Assembly (NCBI GenBank): GCA_963277665.1
Contig: OY728157.1
Span: 365,690,067 to 365,754,066 of the forward strand
Source: Viscum album
Taxonomy: Eukaryota > Streptophyta > Magnoliopsida > Santalales > Viscaceae
Direction of reading: 5' to 3'
Length of the DNA stretch: 64,000 nt
Shown here: piece by piece, positions 22,830 to 34,771 of the stretch
How the letters are laid out: every line of letters begins with the position of its first letter
How positions within the stretch are numbered: the stretch's first letter is position 1
Position numbers and translations under genes: made by a program
Notes under the pieces: generated by a model
Databases searched by the model: none
What the model was told of the DNA's origin: nothing
What the model saw: only the letters and a program-made list of their open reading frames with translations

Positions 22830-23700
22830 GTGTGAGGTGGATTTCTCTATCGAGTTAGTTCCAGGAGCATCACCGGTGGCCATTAATCCTTATAGGATGG
22901 CCACACCTGGGTTGTAAGAGCTCAAGAGGCAGTTAGAGGAGCTATAGGCAAAGGGTTTTATCCGACCCAGTACTTCTCCTTGGGGTTCTCCGGTCCTCTT
23001 TTCGAAGAAGGAGGATGGTACCCTTAGGCTTTGTGTGGATTATCGGAAGATGAACCAATTGATGGTTAAGAACTGATATCCCTTGCCGAGGATAGATGAT
23101 CTGGTTGATCAGCTTTGTGGATCACGGGTGTTCTCGAAGATTGACTTGAGATCCGGATATCATCAGCTACGCGATAGACCATCTGATATACCTCTGACAG
23201 CTTTCAGGAGAAGATATGGTCTATATGAGTATACTGTTATGCAGTTTGGACTCACGAACGCGCCAGTAGTTTCCATGGCTCTGATGAATCACGTTTTCCA
23301 TCCGTATCTTGATTCATTTTGGTAGTATTCATAGATGACATCTTGGTGTACTCTCACACTCGACATGACCATGCCACCCATCTTGAGATCATATTGAGTA
23401 CACTGAGAGAGCATCGCCTTTATGCTAAGCTCTCGAAGTGTCACTTTTGGATGGACCAGATTCACTTCCTAGGTCATACCATCTCAGAGGCAGGAGTTGC
23501 AGTGGACCCAGAGAAGGTGAGAGCAGTAGTTTCTTGGGAGTATCCCAAGAATGTGTTTGAGATACGGAGTATCTTAGGGCTGGCTGGTTGCTATAGACGT
23601 TTCATAGAGGACTTCCCCTGCTTAGCAGCACTGTTGACAGGTCTGACTAAGAAGGGTGTGAAGTTTGTTTGGTCAGAAGTTTGTGAGACAGCTTTTCAAG
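22830..23700 (+). pseudogene. Element T reverse transcriptase, frameshifted
   Basis: The family order is clear: [97 protein letters not shown], then FIDDILVYSH. The catalytic FIDD is intact, but it is in another frame from the upstream part. An indel at about 23310-23320, just before FIDD, throws the frame into a stop at 23323. Further stops lie at 22915, 22945 and 23074. In life this enzyme would copy element RNA into DNA inside the particle. Up to 23822 the downstream frame is open and reads the thumb and connection (FLGHTISEAGVAVDPEKV). Confidence 0.95.
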
Positions 23701-24120
23701 ACTTGAAGGGAAGGCTGACATCAGCACTGATCCTGATAATCCCAGAGCAGGGGAGGAGCTATACAGTTTACTGTGATGCGTTAGGGATTGGGCTGGGAGC
23801 CGTTTTGATGCAGGGCGACTGAGTTGTGGAATACGGGTCTCGGCAGCAGAGGCCACATGAGAGGAATTACCCGACGCACGATCTCGAGTTGGCTTTAGTT
23901 GTGCATGTGTTGCGCTGTTGGAGAAATTACCTGTTCGGAGAGAATTTTGTGGTTTTCACCAACCACAAAAGACTCAAGTATATCATTACTCAGCGTGACC
24001 TGAATCGGAGGCAGAGAAGGTGGGTCGAGTACCTACAGTCCTTCTATTTTGAGCTTACCCATACACCTGGTAAAGGTAATGCAGTAGCCGATACACTGAG
24101 TAGGAAGACTCAGATACAGG
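23700..24120 (+). pseudogene. Element T RNase H, one catalytic Asp changed
   Basis: YTVYCDALGIGLGAVLMQ gives the first catalytic Asp. After a stop at 23820 the frame continues with RPHERNYPTHDLELALVV and FGENFVVFTNHKRLKYI, where the usual TDHK is TNHK, so another catalytic Asp is Asn. HTPGKGNAVADTLSRK closes the domain. It would have degraded the RNA strand during reverse transcription. Confidence 0.9.
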
Positions 24121-24339
24121 CAGTGCAGGAGGCCAGTGGTGAGTTGCAGCTTATGGCCTTTTTCTCTGAGATGCATCTAGAGGTGCATGACAGTCAGGGG
24201 AAGACTTATCTTTCCTCGTTAGATATCACCTCTACCCTCCTAGATAGAGTGAGGATGAGGAAACTATCGGTTTTAGGAGGCCTAGTTCTACGAGAGTCGG
24301 TGGAAAGCGAGGACCCTCCTCCCGGTTGGACGATAGGCG

Positions 24340-25330
24340 ATGACAAGGTTTTGCGTTTCCATGGACGTGTATGGGTTCCAGGGGATATACGCAAAGATCT
24401 GATGAGGGAGTTTCATGCTTCATCTTGGGCAGTTTATCTCGGGGTTACCAAGATGTACCGAGACTTGAGACGTTAGTACTGGTGGCCGGGTATGAAAAGA
24501 GAGATAGCTGGTTTTGTTACGAGGTGTTCCACCTGTCAGTAGGTGAAGGCAGAGCATCAGAGACCATCTGGGCTGTTACAGCAGTTGCCCATTCCAGAGT
24601 GGAAATGGGATGATGTCGTGATGGATTTCATGATGGGTTTGCCGAGGTCACCTCGCGGCAATGACGCCGTGTGGGTTGTTGTGGACAGACTCACGAAGGT
24701 AGATCACTTTTTGCCGATCAAGGAGACCTTCGGTGTGGACAAGCTCGGAAGGATGTATATCCGAGAGATCATACGTCTTCATGGGGTCCCCTGTTCTATC
24801 ATCTCAGATAGGGACGCCCGCTTTACATCTCATTTCTGGAAGAGTTTTCAGAGGGTGTTGGGTACACTGGTGCTTCTGAGCACAACATACCACCCTCTGA
24901 CAGATGGCCGGTCAGAGCGGACGATACAGGTGCTAGAGGAAATGCTGCGCGCATGCGTCCTAGACTTTGGGGGCTCTTGGGAGAAGCATATACCTTTTGT
25001 CGAGTTTGCCTATAACAATAGTTTTCAGGAAACTATTGACATGGAACCATACGAGACTTTATATGGTAGGCCATTCCGATAACCGTTGTGCTGGTTGGAG
25101 GCAGGTGAGGCAGCTTTACTGGGACCACAGCTCGTGCAGGAGACATCTGAGCAGGTCCAGTTAATTCAGAAGCGGATGGCTACCGCGCAGTCTCGTCAGA
25201 AGTCTTATGCTGATCGCCGCAGATGACCTTTGGAGTTCATGGTTGGGGATCAGGTTTTATTGCGTGTTTCACCCATGCTGGGACACAAACGGATCAGGAG
25301 ATAGGGTAAGCTTTCACCGAGGTATGTGGG
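24340..25330 (+). pseudogene. Element T integrase, broken by stops
   Basis: The zinc N-terminus reads EFHASSWAVYLGVTKMY, then a stop at 24474 and YWWPGMKREIAGFV with CSTCQ. The second His of HHCC appears to be Tyr. After a stop at 24540 a 179-codon stretch holds the core: [13 protein letters not shown] (first Asp), [14 protein letters not shown] (second Asp), and [20 protein letters not shown] (Glu), so the DDE triad is retained. Stops follow at 25080, 25224 and 25302. KLSPRYVGPFEIL is the GPY/F module. Integrase would insert the DNA copy into the genome; the C-terminal part is linked to a chromodomain. Confidence 0.95.
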
Positions 25331-25399
25331 GCCATTTGAGATTCTGAAGAGAGTCGGGATGGTTGCCTATCGGTTGTAGTTACCGCAGCGGTACCGAGC

Positions 25400-25658
25400 C
25401 ATGCACGACGTCTTCCATGTGTCTCAGTTGCGTCACTGCCATTCAGACCCGTCTCACACCTTTCATCCAGAGGAGTTTGAGCTTCAGCATGATGCGTCCT
25501 TTAAGGAGCATCTGATCCGTATCGTTGAAAGAAGCACGAAGCTTCTTCAAGGCCGGTCAGTTCCTCTCGTACGGGTGATATGGCAGTATGGCCGAGTGTA
25601 GTATGAGTCCTAGGAGCGGGAGGCCGACATACGTGCTCAGTGGCTAGAGCTGTTCTAA
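25400..25658 (+). pseudogene. Element T C-terminal region with degenerate chromodomain
   Basis: MHDVFHVSQLRHCHSDPSHT is the usual lead-in. LLQGRSVPLVRVIWQYGRV, a stop (25599), YES, a stop (25611) and EREADIRAQWLELF then fit the chromodomain of Tekay/Del elements; the stop at 25611 falls where a conserved Trp is expected. The reading ends at a TAA at 25656. Chromodomains of this group are thought to steer integration to heterochromatin by reading histone marks. The match is to the pattern of the group, not to an alignment I could run. Confidence 0.75.
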
Positions 25659-25705
25659 GATTTCTCTTCGCCACCCTTGAAAGGGAAATTCGGGGACGAA
25701 TTGCT

Positions 25706-25718
25706 ATAAGGGGGGAAG
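25706..25718 (+). promoter_or_regulatory. Polypurine tract of element T
   Basis: ATAAGGGGGGAAG sits just before the 3' LTR, preceded by the GGGGACGAATT signature common at this place in Tekay elements. Confidence 0.95.
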
Positions 25719-25720
25719 TT

Positions 25721-27746
25721 TGTAAGAACCCGGTTCTTGATTTATAGGTATGGGCTTCTTCTTTTCCTTTTCCTTAAGTATTTTTGAGAAAATATGGGAA
25801 ATGGAAAAAAATCCTGAATTTTGGAACTACACGACGTGTACTTTATCCATACGCCATGTACTTTTGGCCGTGTAGGGATGAGTACACGGGGCGTGTAGCC
25901 ATGCCAGCGACGAAGGGTGTAGGAACCGACTACACGCAGTGTCTTGGTACCTTACACACTGTGTAGTTAGTCGGCACGTTAGAAAGTAAGGTGGTGATGT
26001 GGCTGCCAGCTGGGTGGCAGTACACGCCGTGTACTTGGGAGTACATGCCATGTATTCATGTCGGTATTTGAATAGTGTGGAGATGCCGCCAAATGAACAG
26101 TTAAATGAAAGGAGTACACGTCGTGTACTTTGAAGTACACGCTGTGTACTTTGTTTTTCCGGCTTAAAATAGGCAGTAGCCTCATAATATGGAAGAGGAG
26201 GCGTTTGAGCCATTTTGGAGCCAAAGGAGGAGGCTGGACCTTTGAAGATCCGCCAAGAGTTTGTCTGGAATCCAATTCAGCTTCGGACGATCTCGTTGGA
26301 ACAGCACGGGTAAGCCCTCCCTCCTCCTGGTACCGTTCTTGACAATTCTTCTCCCAAAGTATGTTATTTACGTTTGAATGGGTTTTGTTCTTCGTCATAT
26401 CTACGCCGTTCTTGGGCGTTTCTGGAGTCGGCGGTCGGGTACTGCGTTCGTTGACGTATAAGGTGGCTTGGTGTTTATTTTCCAACAGTTGTGCATTTTT
26501 GTGCATTTTCGTGCCACGAACCCATGTTGGGGTGTCCTGTTGCTGAGGTCGTTGCTATATTTAATGCCTAGAATTGCATAGGTGATTAAATGGTGATAAT
26601 AAAATGATGTTTGGGATCGTTGCTTGGTTCCAGGACCATCTCGAGGGGCGTGTTCCTCTGTTTAGCCGTTTGGCCAGGATACCCGAGGGTATGCATTAAA
26701 TGTATTAACTGTAGAATTTCCTTGAGAGGAATTGCTTGTTTACTGCATTTTGATATATTGGGCATGGCCCAGTTTCCTGTTTTGCCTGAGGGCGTTGTTG
26801 TGATTAGCCTGAGGGTGTGACTGTTTTAGCCCGAGGGCTGTCGTTATTCTGCCTGAGGGAAGCCTTTCGTGCCTGAGGGCTTGACTTCTATGCCTGAAGG
26901 TGACACTTCATATGCTTGAGGGTGAGAATTTCTATTACGCCAGAGGGCAATACCTGCGGGTTGGATTCTGTTTGGCCTAGGGGCAAGCCTGAGGGCGTGG
27001 TTACTATTTTATCCTGAGGGCACAATTCTGGTTAGCCTGAGGGCTAGGTGCTGTTGAGCACAAAAATGTTACTAAATTAAAGGAATTTAATGAATAATAA
27101 AATGGAAATTTAACTGTTGAGTTATTTACTTTTGAGTACTGCTTAGTTATTTCATTTTACTACTGCACACTTGTTTCATGTTTTACACACAGTTGATCAC
27201 GGGCCTTTGCTGGGTGCCTACTAAGATATATTTCTCACACCCTGTTTGGGTCACACTTTTCGGCCCGAATAGATTACGTTGATGCAGGTGTAGATAGGGG
27301 CAAGAGTCCCTATAAACGTTCTTGACTGTTTCTGTAGAGTAAGAGGGCATGAGACCGAGCCTAGGCTCGCGATGCCGCTGCCAGCTATTTGCTTTTCCTT
27401 GCTGTACTCTGTTTTTGGTTGTATCGTAATGATGTATAATATGTTCTGTCTGTTTTCTTAGAACTTGTGACATGTAGAATCTTCATTTTTATATATTGTT
27501 GGTTATATCCACTACTGTTGTGTATTTCAGTTGTGTATGGTTTACTTCTTCCGCTGTTTGTTGTATCTTTTTTTTGGTATTCCGATGCGCTACACTTTGA
27601 CAAGTGAGGGCATAGTTCCCCACTATCAGTCCTGGGCCCTCGCTGCTAGTCGGCAGCCTCTGGCATTTGGGGAAATTCGCTTGAGGTCACGTGGCGAACG
27701 GGGCTCGGGGCACCCGTTGCGTGGCACCCGGGTCCGGGACGTTACA
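25721..27746 (+). repeat. Element T 3' LTR
   Basis: Direct repeat of 17685-19692 with the same TGTAAGAACC start and GTTACA end. It is 18 bp longer overall. One difference is an extra palindrome unit of roughly 20-25 bp at about 26020-26045, absent from the 5' LTR. It also carries the GCCTGAGGGC block (26783-27050). Confidence 0.95.
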
Positions 27747-27751
27747 CCTTA
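27747..27751. repeat. Right target-site duplication of element T (CCTTA)
   Basis: Pairs with CCTCA at 17680-17684. Confidence 0.8.
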
Positions 27752-29499
27752 TATGCATAATAAGGGTAAATTTGGTAGACATGTATACTAAATCATGAGC
27801 GCAAGGGCATGATATCATGATCATAAAAATTATAGGATCATAAATTTCATATCAAATATCATAAACATGAATCATGGAATAATGATTTATAGTTTAGAAA
27901 ACATGAATCCAAAATAAATAACTAACATGAGCCATCCAAGAATAACATAGTAATAAAAAATAGAACTGTGGTACACACATAAGCATATAATAGTAATTTC
28001 TATATCTGTGAAGTCATTACTACCTTGTACATCTTGTTAGTATGGGATCACTTCTCATACCGTCTTGGTATTCATGGTTCACTCCCATAACCATCTGGGT
28101 AGTCATGTTTAACTACTATAACCATTTAGGTGAATAAGGTCCTTCATTTCTATCTCCAGAGATAGAGATCTTTACCCAATTCATCAGAGGGAGATATAGT
28201 TCCCTCCTATCTCATAAATAAATCACTCATACATATTTCACAATATCATAAACAATCATATCATAACCTAAAAAATAGAATGGGTGTTACCAAAATGTAA
28301 TCATATAATAAACTACAAAAAAGATATCATTCATAATGTTTTTATCTGAAGCATAACTCTTGAAAAGAAGTGATTTTCTTACCCATCATTCAATCAAACC
28401 ATAAACAATTCATATAAATAGTATGAATGATATTCTTGAACTATAATGAAGTATATCAGTATAGGTAGGAAAAGATTTTCAAAGATCACTTAAAACATAA
28501 ATTTCCCTTAAAATAAAATTATTGTATATAAAAATATTTTCAAAACCCTTTTATTTTATACATATTTTAAAACATATAAAAGAATCATGAAAATATCATA
28601 AAATAGTTCTTGATTAATATATTCTTTCATTATTGAAATAGATTTATTTTCATAAAATTCCACATAATATTAAAAGAAAACACCTTATTTGAAAATTAAC
28701 TTCATTGTTGTAGGGGAATTATCAAGGAAATAAGGATTTATTAAAGCATCAAAATCTTCTCATGTCTTATAATTAAAATAAACGTCTACATTTTCTAGAA
28801 AAGTCCAAAAGTACATCGTTTGAAAAATAAAATAAAGATTCCTTTAAAAATGCATTGTAAAAATTTAAAATGTGTAGAAATGACATAAAACATAAAAAGG
28901 ATTATAATAAAATATTTTATGAAGACAATTTTATAAAACCTAGACATGGATGATAAATATTACTCAATGGAAACAATCCCAAATATAGAAGAGATCATGA
29001 AACCAACAGTCATCACATTAAAATCAACAGAATCACATGCCCCATATAAAAAGAAAATTCTATGAAAATGTAAATATCATAATCTTATTGATAAGACTCA
29101 TAAAATATATTCATGTCTAGTACATAAACTACATAGAAGAAACAAGTAGTGTATGAGGCACATGTCACAAAGAAGAATTGGTGAGAAAAAAATCCATTAC
29201 CGTAAATCTAATACCCTTCGTATTTTTCTAAAACTACTATATAGTGGTCTGAAAAATATTATTAACTTAATTTCGAAGAATAATAATATTTATGATATCA
29301 TATATGATTAATTTAGGACATTAAATTACTCATTTATTTGCAGTTTCTAGTTAAAGCAACGTTACGTGTAATAATCATTTTGTGTATCATACGTGTTTTG
29401 ACATGTTATTTCTGATATTATTAATTATATCAAAATTTACATACTTCCAAAATGTTAAAAATGATTTATATATCATATATATTCATTATATATATATAA

Positions 29500-29950
29500 T
29501 ATAGATAAATGAATTGGAATACCCCATTCATAGAGATGGTATGCCTTATGCACGCATGAATGTTGTTTCTATTTCTTTTTGTATTGAACGGAAGTAAGTA
29601 AATGATATATTAAAACATATATTTTTATAAACATAGAATAATAATTATTTCCTATATTCCACTTTATTTATTAAATATACCTTATATGTATTCTCAAATG
29701 GATAGCGTGTTGAATGAATCTCATCGCATCATGGAGATAGTAAGTCGTAGGTACTCATGAGGGATGATATCATTTGATTAATGGTTAAATGGTATATAAT
29801 TGGATTGTTTATTAATTATAAATAATCCTTATTCTTTCATATTCATTATTTAAATATTTTATATTCATCATTATACATATTTATGTAAAGTATAGATCCA
29901 AGACAGTTTACACCACAGTGGGGAGACTGTAAGTTGTACACACTCGTGCA
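29500..29950 (-). repeat. Hairpin-module array (element B, 3' LTR)
   Basis: Modules near 29525, 29725 and 29915. In the first, CATTCAT (29525-29531) pairs perfectly with ATGAATG (29556-29562). Element A has CGTTCAT/ATGAACG here, so one base pair has been exchanged with both sides changed. Confidence 0.7.
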
Positions 29951-30292
29951 TATTGATATTTTTTTGTTAGGATGGGTAATAAGAGGAAAATGGATTTCCT
30001 ATAATCACAAAAAAAATATTATCATATAGTATATTATATATTTATTACTTAGTTTGTAAACAACATATGAAAATAATGTATAATTCGAAAATTACATTAA
30101 ACGGGTTGGTAAAACAATTATCTCATCTTCAAGTATCATCTTTTTATTTTAACAAAATGACTCCTTAGGTTTTCCTTTTTCCCAAAGTATGGAATCTAGG
30201 ATAATTTTAGTGAATTTGGGAGGATAAATGGGAAGGTATTTTTTAATCCAAATGTCCTTATAGGTGTTAATTATAGAGAAGGATATGTTCTG

Positions 30293-30299
30293 TTTTATA
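30293..30299 (-). promoter_or_regulatory. LTR TATA box (element B, 3' LTR)
   Basis: TATAAAA on the minus strand, followed on the plus strand by AAGAGG as in the A LTRs. Confidence 0.6.
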
Positions 30300-32131
30300 A
30301 GAGGTGTGAGGGGTACATTAGGAATGTCGAAAACTATTAATTTATTATTTATTGATTTTCTATTTAAAATATATAAAAGGTGAGTTATCTTTAATTTTAG
30401 AAGAGTATGGGTCAAAATAACCTCAACTAAAGAATTTTTAACATGTTTATGTCACAAAATAAACCTTATCTTTTTGCTTGAACACTTAGTTAAAAAAATT
30501 AACTTTTATTATGAAAAATTTTATTTTCACATAATAGAATTAATATAGTTACTATAAAATTCCAAACGAACCCCAATTGGATCATTTATTAAATATATAA
30601 AATTATCCAATATAATTAAAAAAAAACAATTTCATGATTTTTATATCATTTAACAAAATAATATTTATTTTTAAAACTAATTTTTGTCAATTTTGACACT
30701 ATTTATTAATTGAATTTTTTTTAAAAATAATAACTACTTGATTCCATATAAAAACTACATTAATTCATCCCTAACATATCTTAGTCATCCCAAAAATTTA
30801 TGGTTGGCATCAAATATCGTAGATGATACTTATTGTAGCATTATTAATATCATTTCATTGATTATTCTTTAAATTAATCCATTAATACATCATCATTGAG
30901 TAACAAATAAATTTAATAAGATAATTTACAAAAACTATAAATAAATTATCATGATTTAGATAAAAAATATACCTTTTTAATAACAATTTTTAGCCGAATG
31001 TATCGCTTATAAAACCTCATATTAAAAAAGAAACATTTATTAAAATTTGAATATTATATTTTCAAATTTCCTATAAATATAATGTAATCCTAAAATAAAA
31101 AAGTGACTTAAAAAGGATCATATTTTTTATCTACAGTTGATTTTGGTTTAAGCACAAAATTCCAATGAAATTAAGACAACTTTTAGAGTAATTTTATATT
31201 ATCAAAATATTAGTTTTAACTTTAACAATCATATTTATCTTTTCCTATGGTAAATAAAATTCAGATGATATAATTCACCAAATATTATTTTGATCATATT
31301 TGACAACATTTATCATATTGATTAAAACCAAATATATCTATTTTTTGAAATTCAATTCATACAAGTGGTAAAATTACATTTAATTCTAATCTAGAAAATG
31401 TGGCAGGAAGACCGATATTAGAGATGTTCGAATGTTCAATAATTTTTTATATCTATTTATATTATAAGATTGATTACAATGATTGAAATTTTATTTATAT
31501 TTTTATTATTTATCTAATTTTTATATGAAATAAATTTAAAAATAATAATTATTTAAAAAACAGATTTTATAACTACAATGCAGTATTTTTCAATATTCCT
31601 CTCAAAATAATACTTCATAGAAAAATTATAAAAGTTCACCCTGAGTTAATTTTTTCAGTTTAAATTTAAAAATAATGTTTATTTTATCAAACTTATTTTC
31701 TATCAGTGTATAAAATAAATTTTATTATTTTTCGTAGAAGGACATGAAAAGTAGTCTATTTGAGAGAATAGTAGATTTAAACATATATAAAATTTTCAAA
31801 AATTTTATTATTCATTTAAAAAATAATAATATATGTTTGAAAAGTGGTTATTTTTATTCATATTACATGTATAAAAGCTAGGTTATAACTATATCATATA
31901 AATTATTACAATAGTAAAGTGTTGATTCGCAAAAAACTCAGTGTTGCAAATAATGAAGGCTAAGTCAGTGTTGCGTGTAGTGTAATCTTCTGATTGGTTT
32001 TGTGTATAACATAATAGAAAAATATAGCTTTTATAAAATAGAAAATATACAAATTCATTATTGTGTGAAGTAAAAATATCAAAAGATAAAATTAATTTGA
32101 AAATTAAATTCCCAAATCTTGGGGTGTTACA

Positions 32132-32165
32132 TTCTACCACCTTGAAAATGAATTTTCCCCCCTAA
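32132..32165 (-). promoter_or_regulatory. Polypurine tract region of element B
   Basis: On the minus strand TAGGGGGGAAAATTC is followed by CAAGGTGGTAGAA and then TGTAACACC. The nearest purine run to the LTR is AAGGTGGTAGAA. Confidence 0.6.
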
Positions 32166-33354
32166 ATGAATCTGGTTGTAAAAGGATTAAAATTTTATTT
32201 CATAGAAACCCACATTGAATAAATGAATAATAAAAAATCATTTTTAAAAGGAATGTGAGATACATAATGGTTACCCAAATCCACTCATAAATAAGATTCC
32301 ACAAAGGAGAACATTTGTGATGATTTGGGTATGGATGAAAAATGTAAATAATCCTAGATAATGATAAATATCACTGGTCACAAAAAAGTGGGTTATATAT
32401 ATAATGTTAATAATAAAAAAACAATAATCTGAATCGACATCAATGAAGATATTGATATCATTAAAAATAATGATAATAGAACACCCTTTTACATCACAAT
32501 TCTTTTCCTAATGTTAAATAATTTTCAAGAGATGATATACTTACTTGATTTTAGCATAACATCCACCTTTTTTATTCCAATATCAATTTACACTCCATCT
32601 CATATTCTTTTAAATTTAGTTCAATTTTTCATTCCTGAACCATTAGCAGATCATGAGTTCCTAAAATAGAATGATGAGTCATTCTATTTATCTTTATCAC
32701 AAAAAAGGATTATAAAATGTTTTCAAATTTAAAAACCTGTATTTTTACTTATTTTTAATTCCAAATATGGAAACTTCATCCATGAATTTATAACCCACAT
32801 GTCAATAAATCATTACTCAGTTCAAAGGTAACCAGTATAATCCAATTTACAAATTCACATTAAAATATATATTTACAAAATATCAGTATCTCAATATCAT
32901 TCTTATTTTAACGGTTATCCTTCAATTAATTATTTATTTTTTTAAAAATAACCTTATTGCCTCAATCATTTTTCATGGTTATTAGTACTATTAAACATAT
33001 ATTCTTAATTCATTAAGTAAAAACAACAATGGACCAATACATAGATTTTTCATTCTTCCATAATACCCTTAAATTACATCTACAACATTATTGTTGAATT
33101 CTAATATAGAAAAAATCAATCATTTCATATATTTTTTATCATACCAGGCATCACCAATAGTGATTTCAAGAGATTTTAATTCTCCATAATTCATATGTGG
33201 TTTTTAAAATTGATCATAAATAATAATCTTTGGATTATAGAAATTGTTATCATAATTCCCATTCTTCTATACCATATAGCACTAAAATGGGATGAGGTGT
33301 ATTCTGTGAACCTTTCTCTTTATTTGCATTGTTAGCTAACATCTTCCCATCACT

Positions 33355-34062
33355 TCAGCACTCAAATGCATGATGACCTTCAATTCCAAAAATAAAATAT
33401 TTATTATAACCCATAGAAAAATTTCCTCCATGATTTTTATCATTATTAGTGAATAAAGAAATGCTCCTATTTTTCTCTTCATGGTTTTCTAATTTCCCAT
33501 TAAACTCCATCTTCCTCTTCTTGTCAAAACCATGCGATTTGTACCTGACTCCCACCTCCATTTCAACCTTTATTTCACAATGAACAATATCTTGATAGCT
33601 TCTAGAGTATCTTATGTCTAATTCCCATATAATAATTGGATTTATGCAACTAAATAACCTATCAACATTACATTTAGGTAGGATGATAAATCCAGAAGTG
33701 TACTTCCTGAATCTTTTGAAATTGGATACATAGTTACCAACAAACTCATCATCCCTTTGATTATACTCAAAAAACACCTACACCAATTTAGTAAATAGAA
33801 CATAATGAATACACTTATTGAAGAATAAGTTTCTTAATTGATTCCAAAATTTTGATTTGATTTCATCTTGTCTCTTCTTATTATTGATTAGATACCACCA
33901 CTAGTTTTCATCTCCTTCTAACCGATAAATTGAAAGAATGGATTTCTCATGTTCTGAATGCTGCAGAATATAGAATATAATATTAGTTGTACTAATATAT
34001 TGTTTATAAACATGTGGACTAGAAGAACCACTAAATTATGGTGTATGTTGCATCATAAAAGT
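33355..34062 (-). pseudogene. Element B gag remnant (capsid and zinc knuckle)
   Basis: One minus-strand frame, interrupted by only a few stops, reads through a Ty3/gypsy capsid. FSGSSSPHVYKQYI lies upstream, HSEHEKSILSIYRLEGDEN is followed by a stop and WWYLINN, then FWNQLRNLFF, then EYNQRDDEFVGNYVSNFKRF near 33715-33770. At the end FIFGIEGHHAFEC (to 33355) is a CCHC zinc knuckle with two Cys changed to Phe or Ile-type residues but GHHAFEC intact. The 140-codon stretch at 33355-33777 is the longest open frame outside element T. Gag without pol would let B supply or use particles only with help from a relative. Stops show it is now dead. Confidence 0.85.
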
Positions 34063-34751
34063 CTCAATAAAATGTTTTTCCCATTATTGATCATTTGGAA
34101 TTCCTACTTGATTCATAGCTTGAGAAATCTGGTTGAGCATAGAAAAGATATTTTTCATTCTAACTCCCATATCATTGGTTTTATTAGAAGGATAGTCATT
34201 AAATTGTTCATAAAAATTACAATTAAGGCGGTTCCTTTGGGTTCCATCCTTTGACTAAAACCAAAATCTTATAGTAAGAAACAATTTTAATTATGAGGAA
34301 CCACAAATTAAGAAAAGTCACTTATAGGATGTCTAACTTATTACACGTTTCTTATTATTTTAAACCTTTGGTTATTCCCAAAAAACATTTATTTAAATCC
34401 TTTATGATGGGTCATGAAGATTTTTTGAATTTCCAAAGCATTCTTCTGGGACTCTGAATCCAAGTGTTCAATAAGGCTAGATGTTGTTTACAAAGTTACG
34501 ATCGAGTCATGCCTAATGCACCTTATTAGAGTTGTTACTACTATATACATATATACTAGAGCCACATCCACTTGCAGAATTAATATATGTATTTAATGAT
34601 AGAAAACCACTTACTATATCACTTAACAAAATTTGATGAAAGTTTCCCAAACATTAGACATATCCTTTGAGACATCCCTAGACATACTATTATAAATATC
34701 TCAAGAGATCTCACTATGGTTTTCTCATCCTACTTTCCAAAGTCTGAATAA

Positions 34752-34771
34752 TATTTTCCAATGATACAAAC
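34752..34771 (-). promoter_or_regulatory. Primer-binding site of element B (initiator-Met tRNA type, decayed)
   Basis: Minus strand GTTTGTATCATTGGAAAA directly follows the LTR end, matching the GTTTGTATCAGA of element A. Confidence 0.7.

Larger units (their letters stand above)
17685..27746 (+). mobile_element. Element T: full-length Tekay/Del-like chromovirus, inactive
   Basis: A complete Ty3/gypsy element of about 10.06 kb: 5' LTR 17685-19692, primer site, long leader, gag-pol in one frame, polypurine tract, 3' LTR 25721-27746. Its base composition is clearly richer in GC than the surroundings and its LTR is unrelated to that of A-H. The pol order (protease, RT, RNase H, integrase, chromodomain) is that of chromoviruses. 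LTRs differ by about 6 percent in the first 150 bp plus indels, making it the youngest element in its nest. At least 17 in-frame stops and one frameshift prevent a functional product. Confidence 0.95.
27752..32131 (-). repeat. Element B 3' LTR, main part
   Basis: Aligns with 35020-39370: CATCTTG..AGTATGG near 28035 and 35245, GGGAGATATAGTTCCC near 28189 and 35399, and the TATA region. Ends TGGGGTGTTACA at 32131, the complement of TGTAACACCCCA. A U5 tandem block is at 28030-28140, the hairpin array at 29500-29950, the TATA box at 30293-30299. Confidence 0.85.
32132..34771 (-). other. Element B internal region
   Basis: Runs from the decayed polypurine tract to the primer site, 2.64 kb. It contains the gag remnant at 33355-34062. 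The 1.2 kb from the end of gag to the 3' LTR is too short for a full pol, and I found no RT or integrase motif in it. The leader block at about 34497-34545 is shared with element C. Confidence 0.75.

Noticed and set aside
25979..26506. 175-codon minus-strand frame in the T 3' LTR
   Set aside because: Antisense to the LTR and its palindrome repeats; the 5' LTR has no matching long frame.
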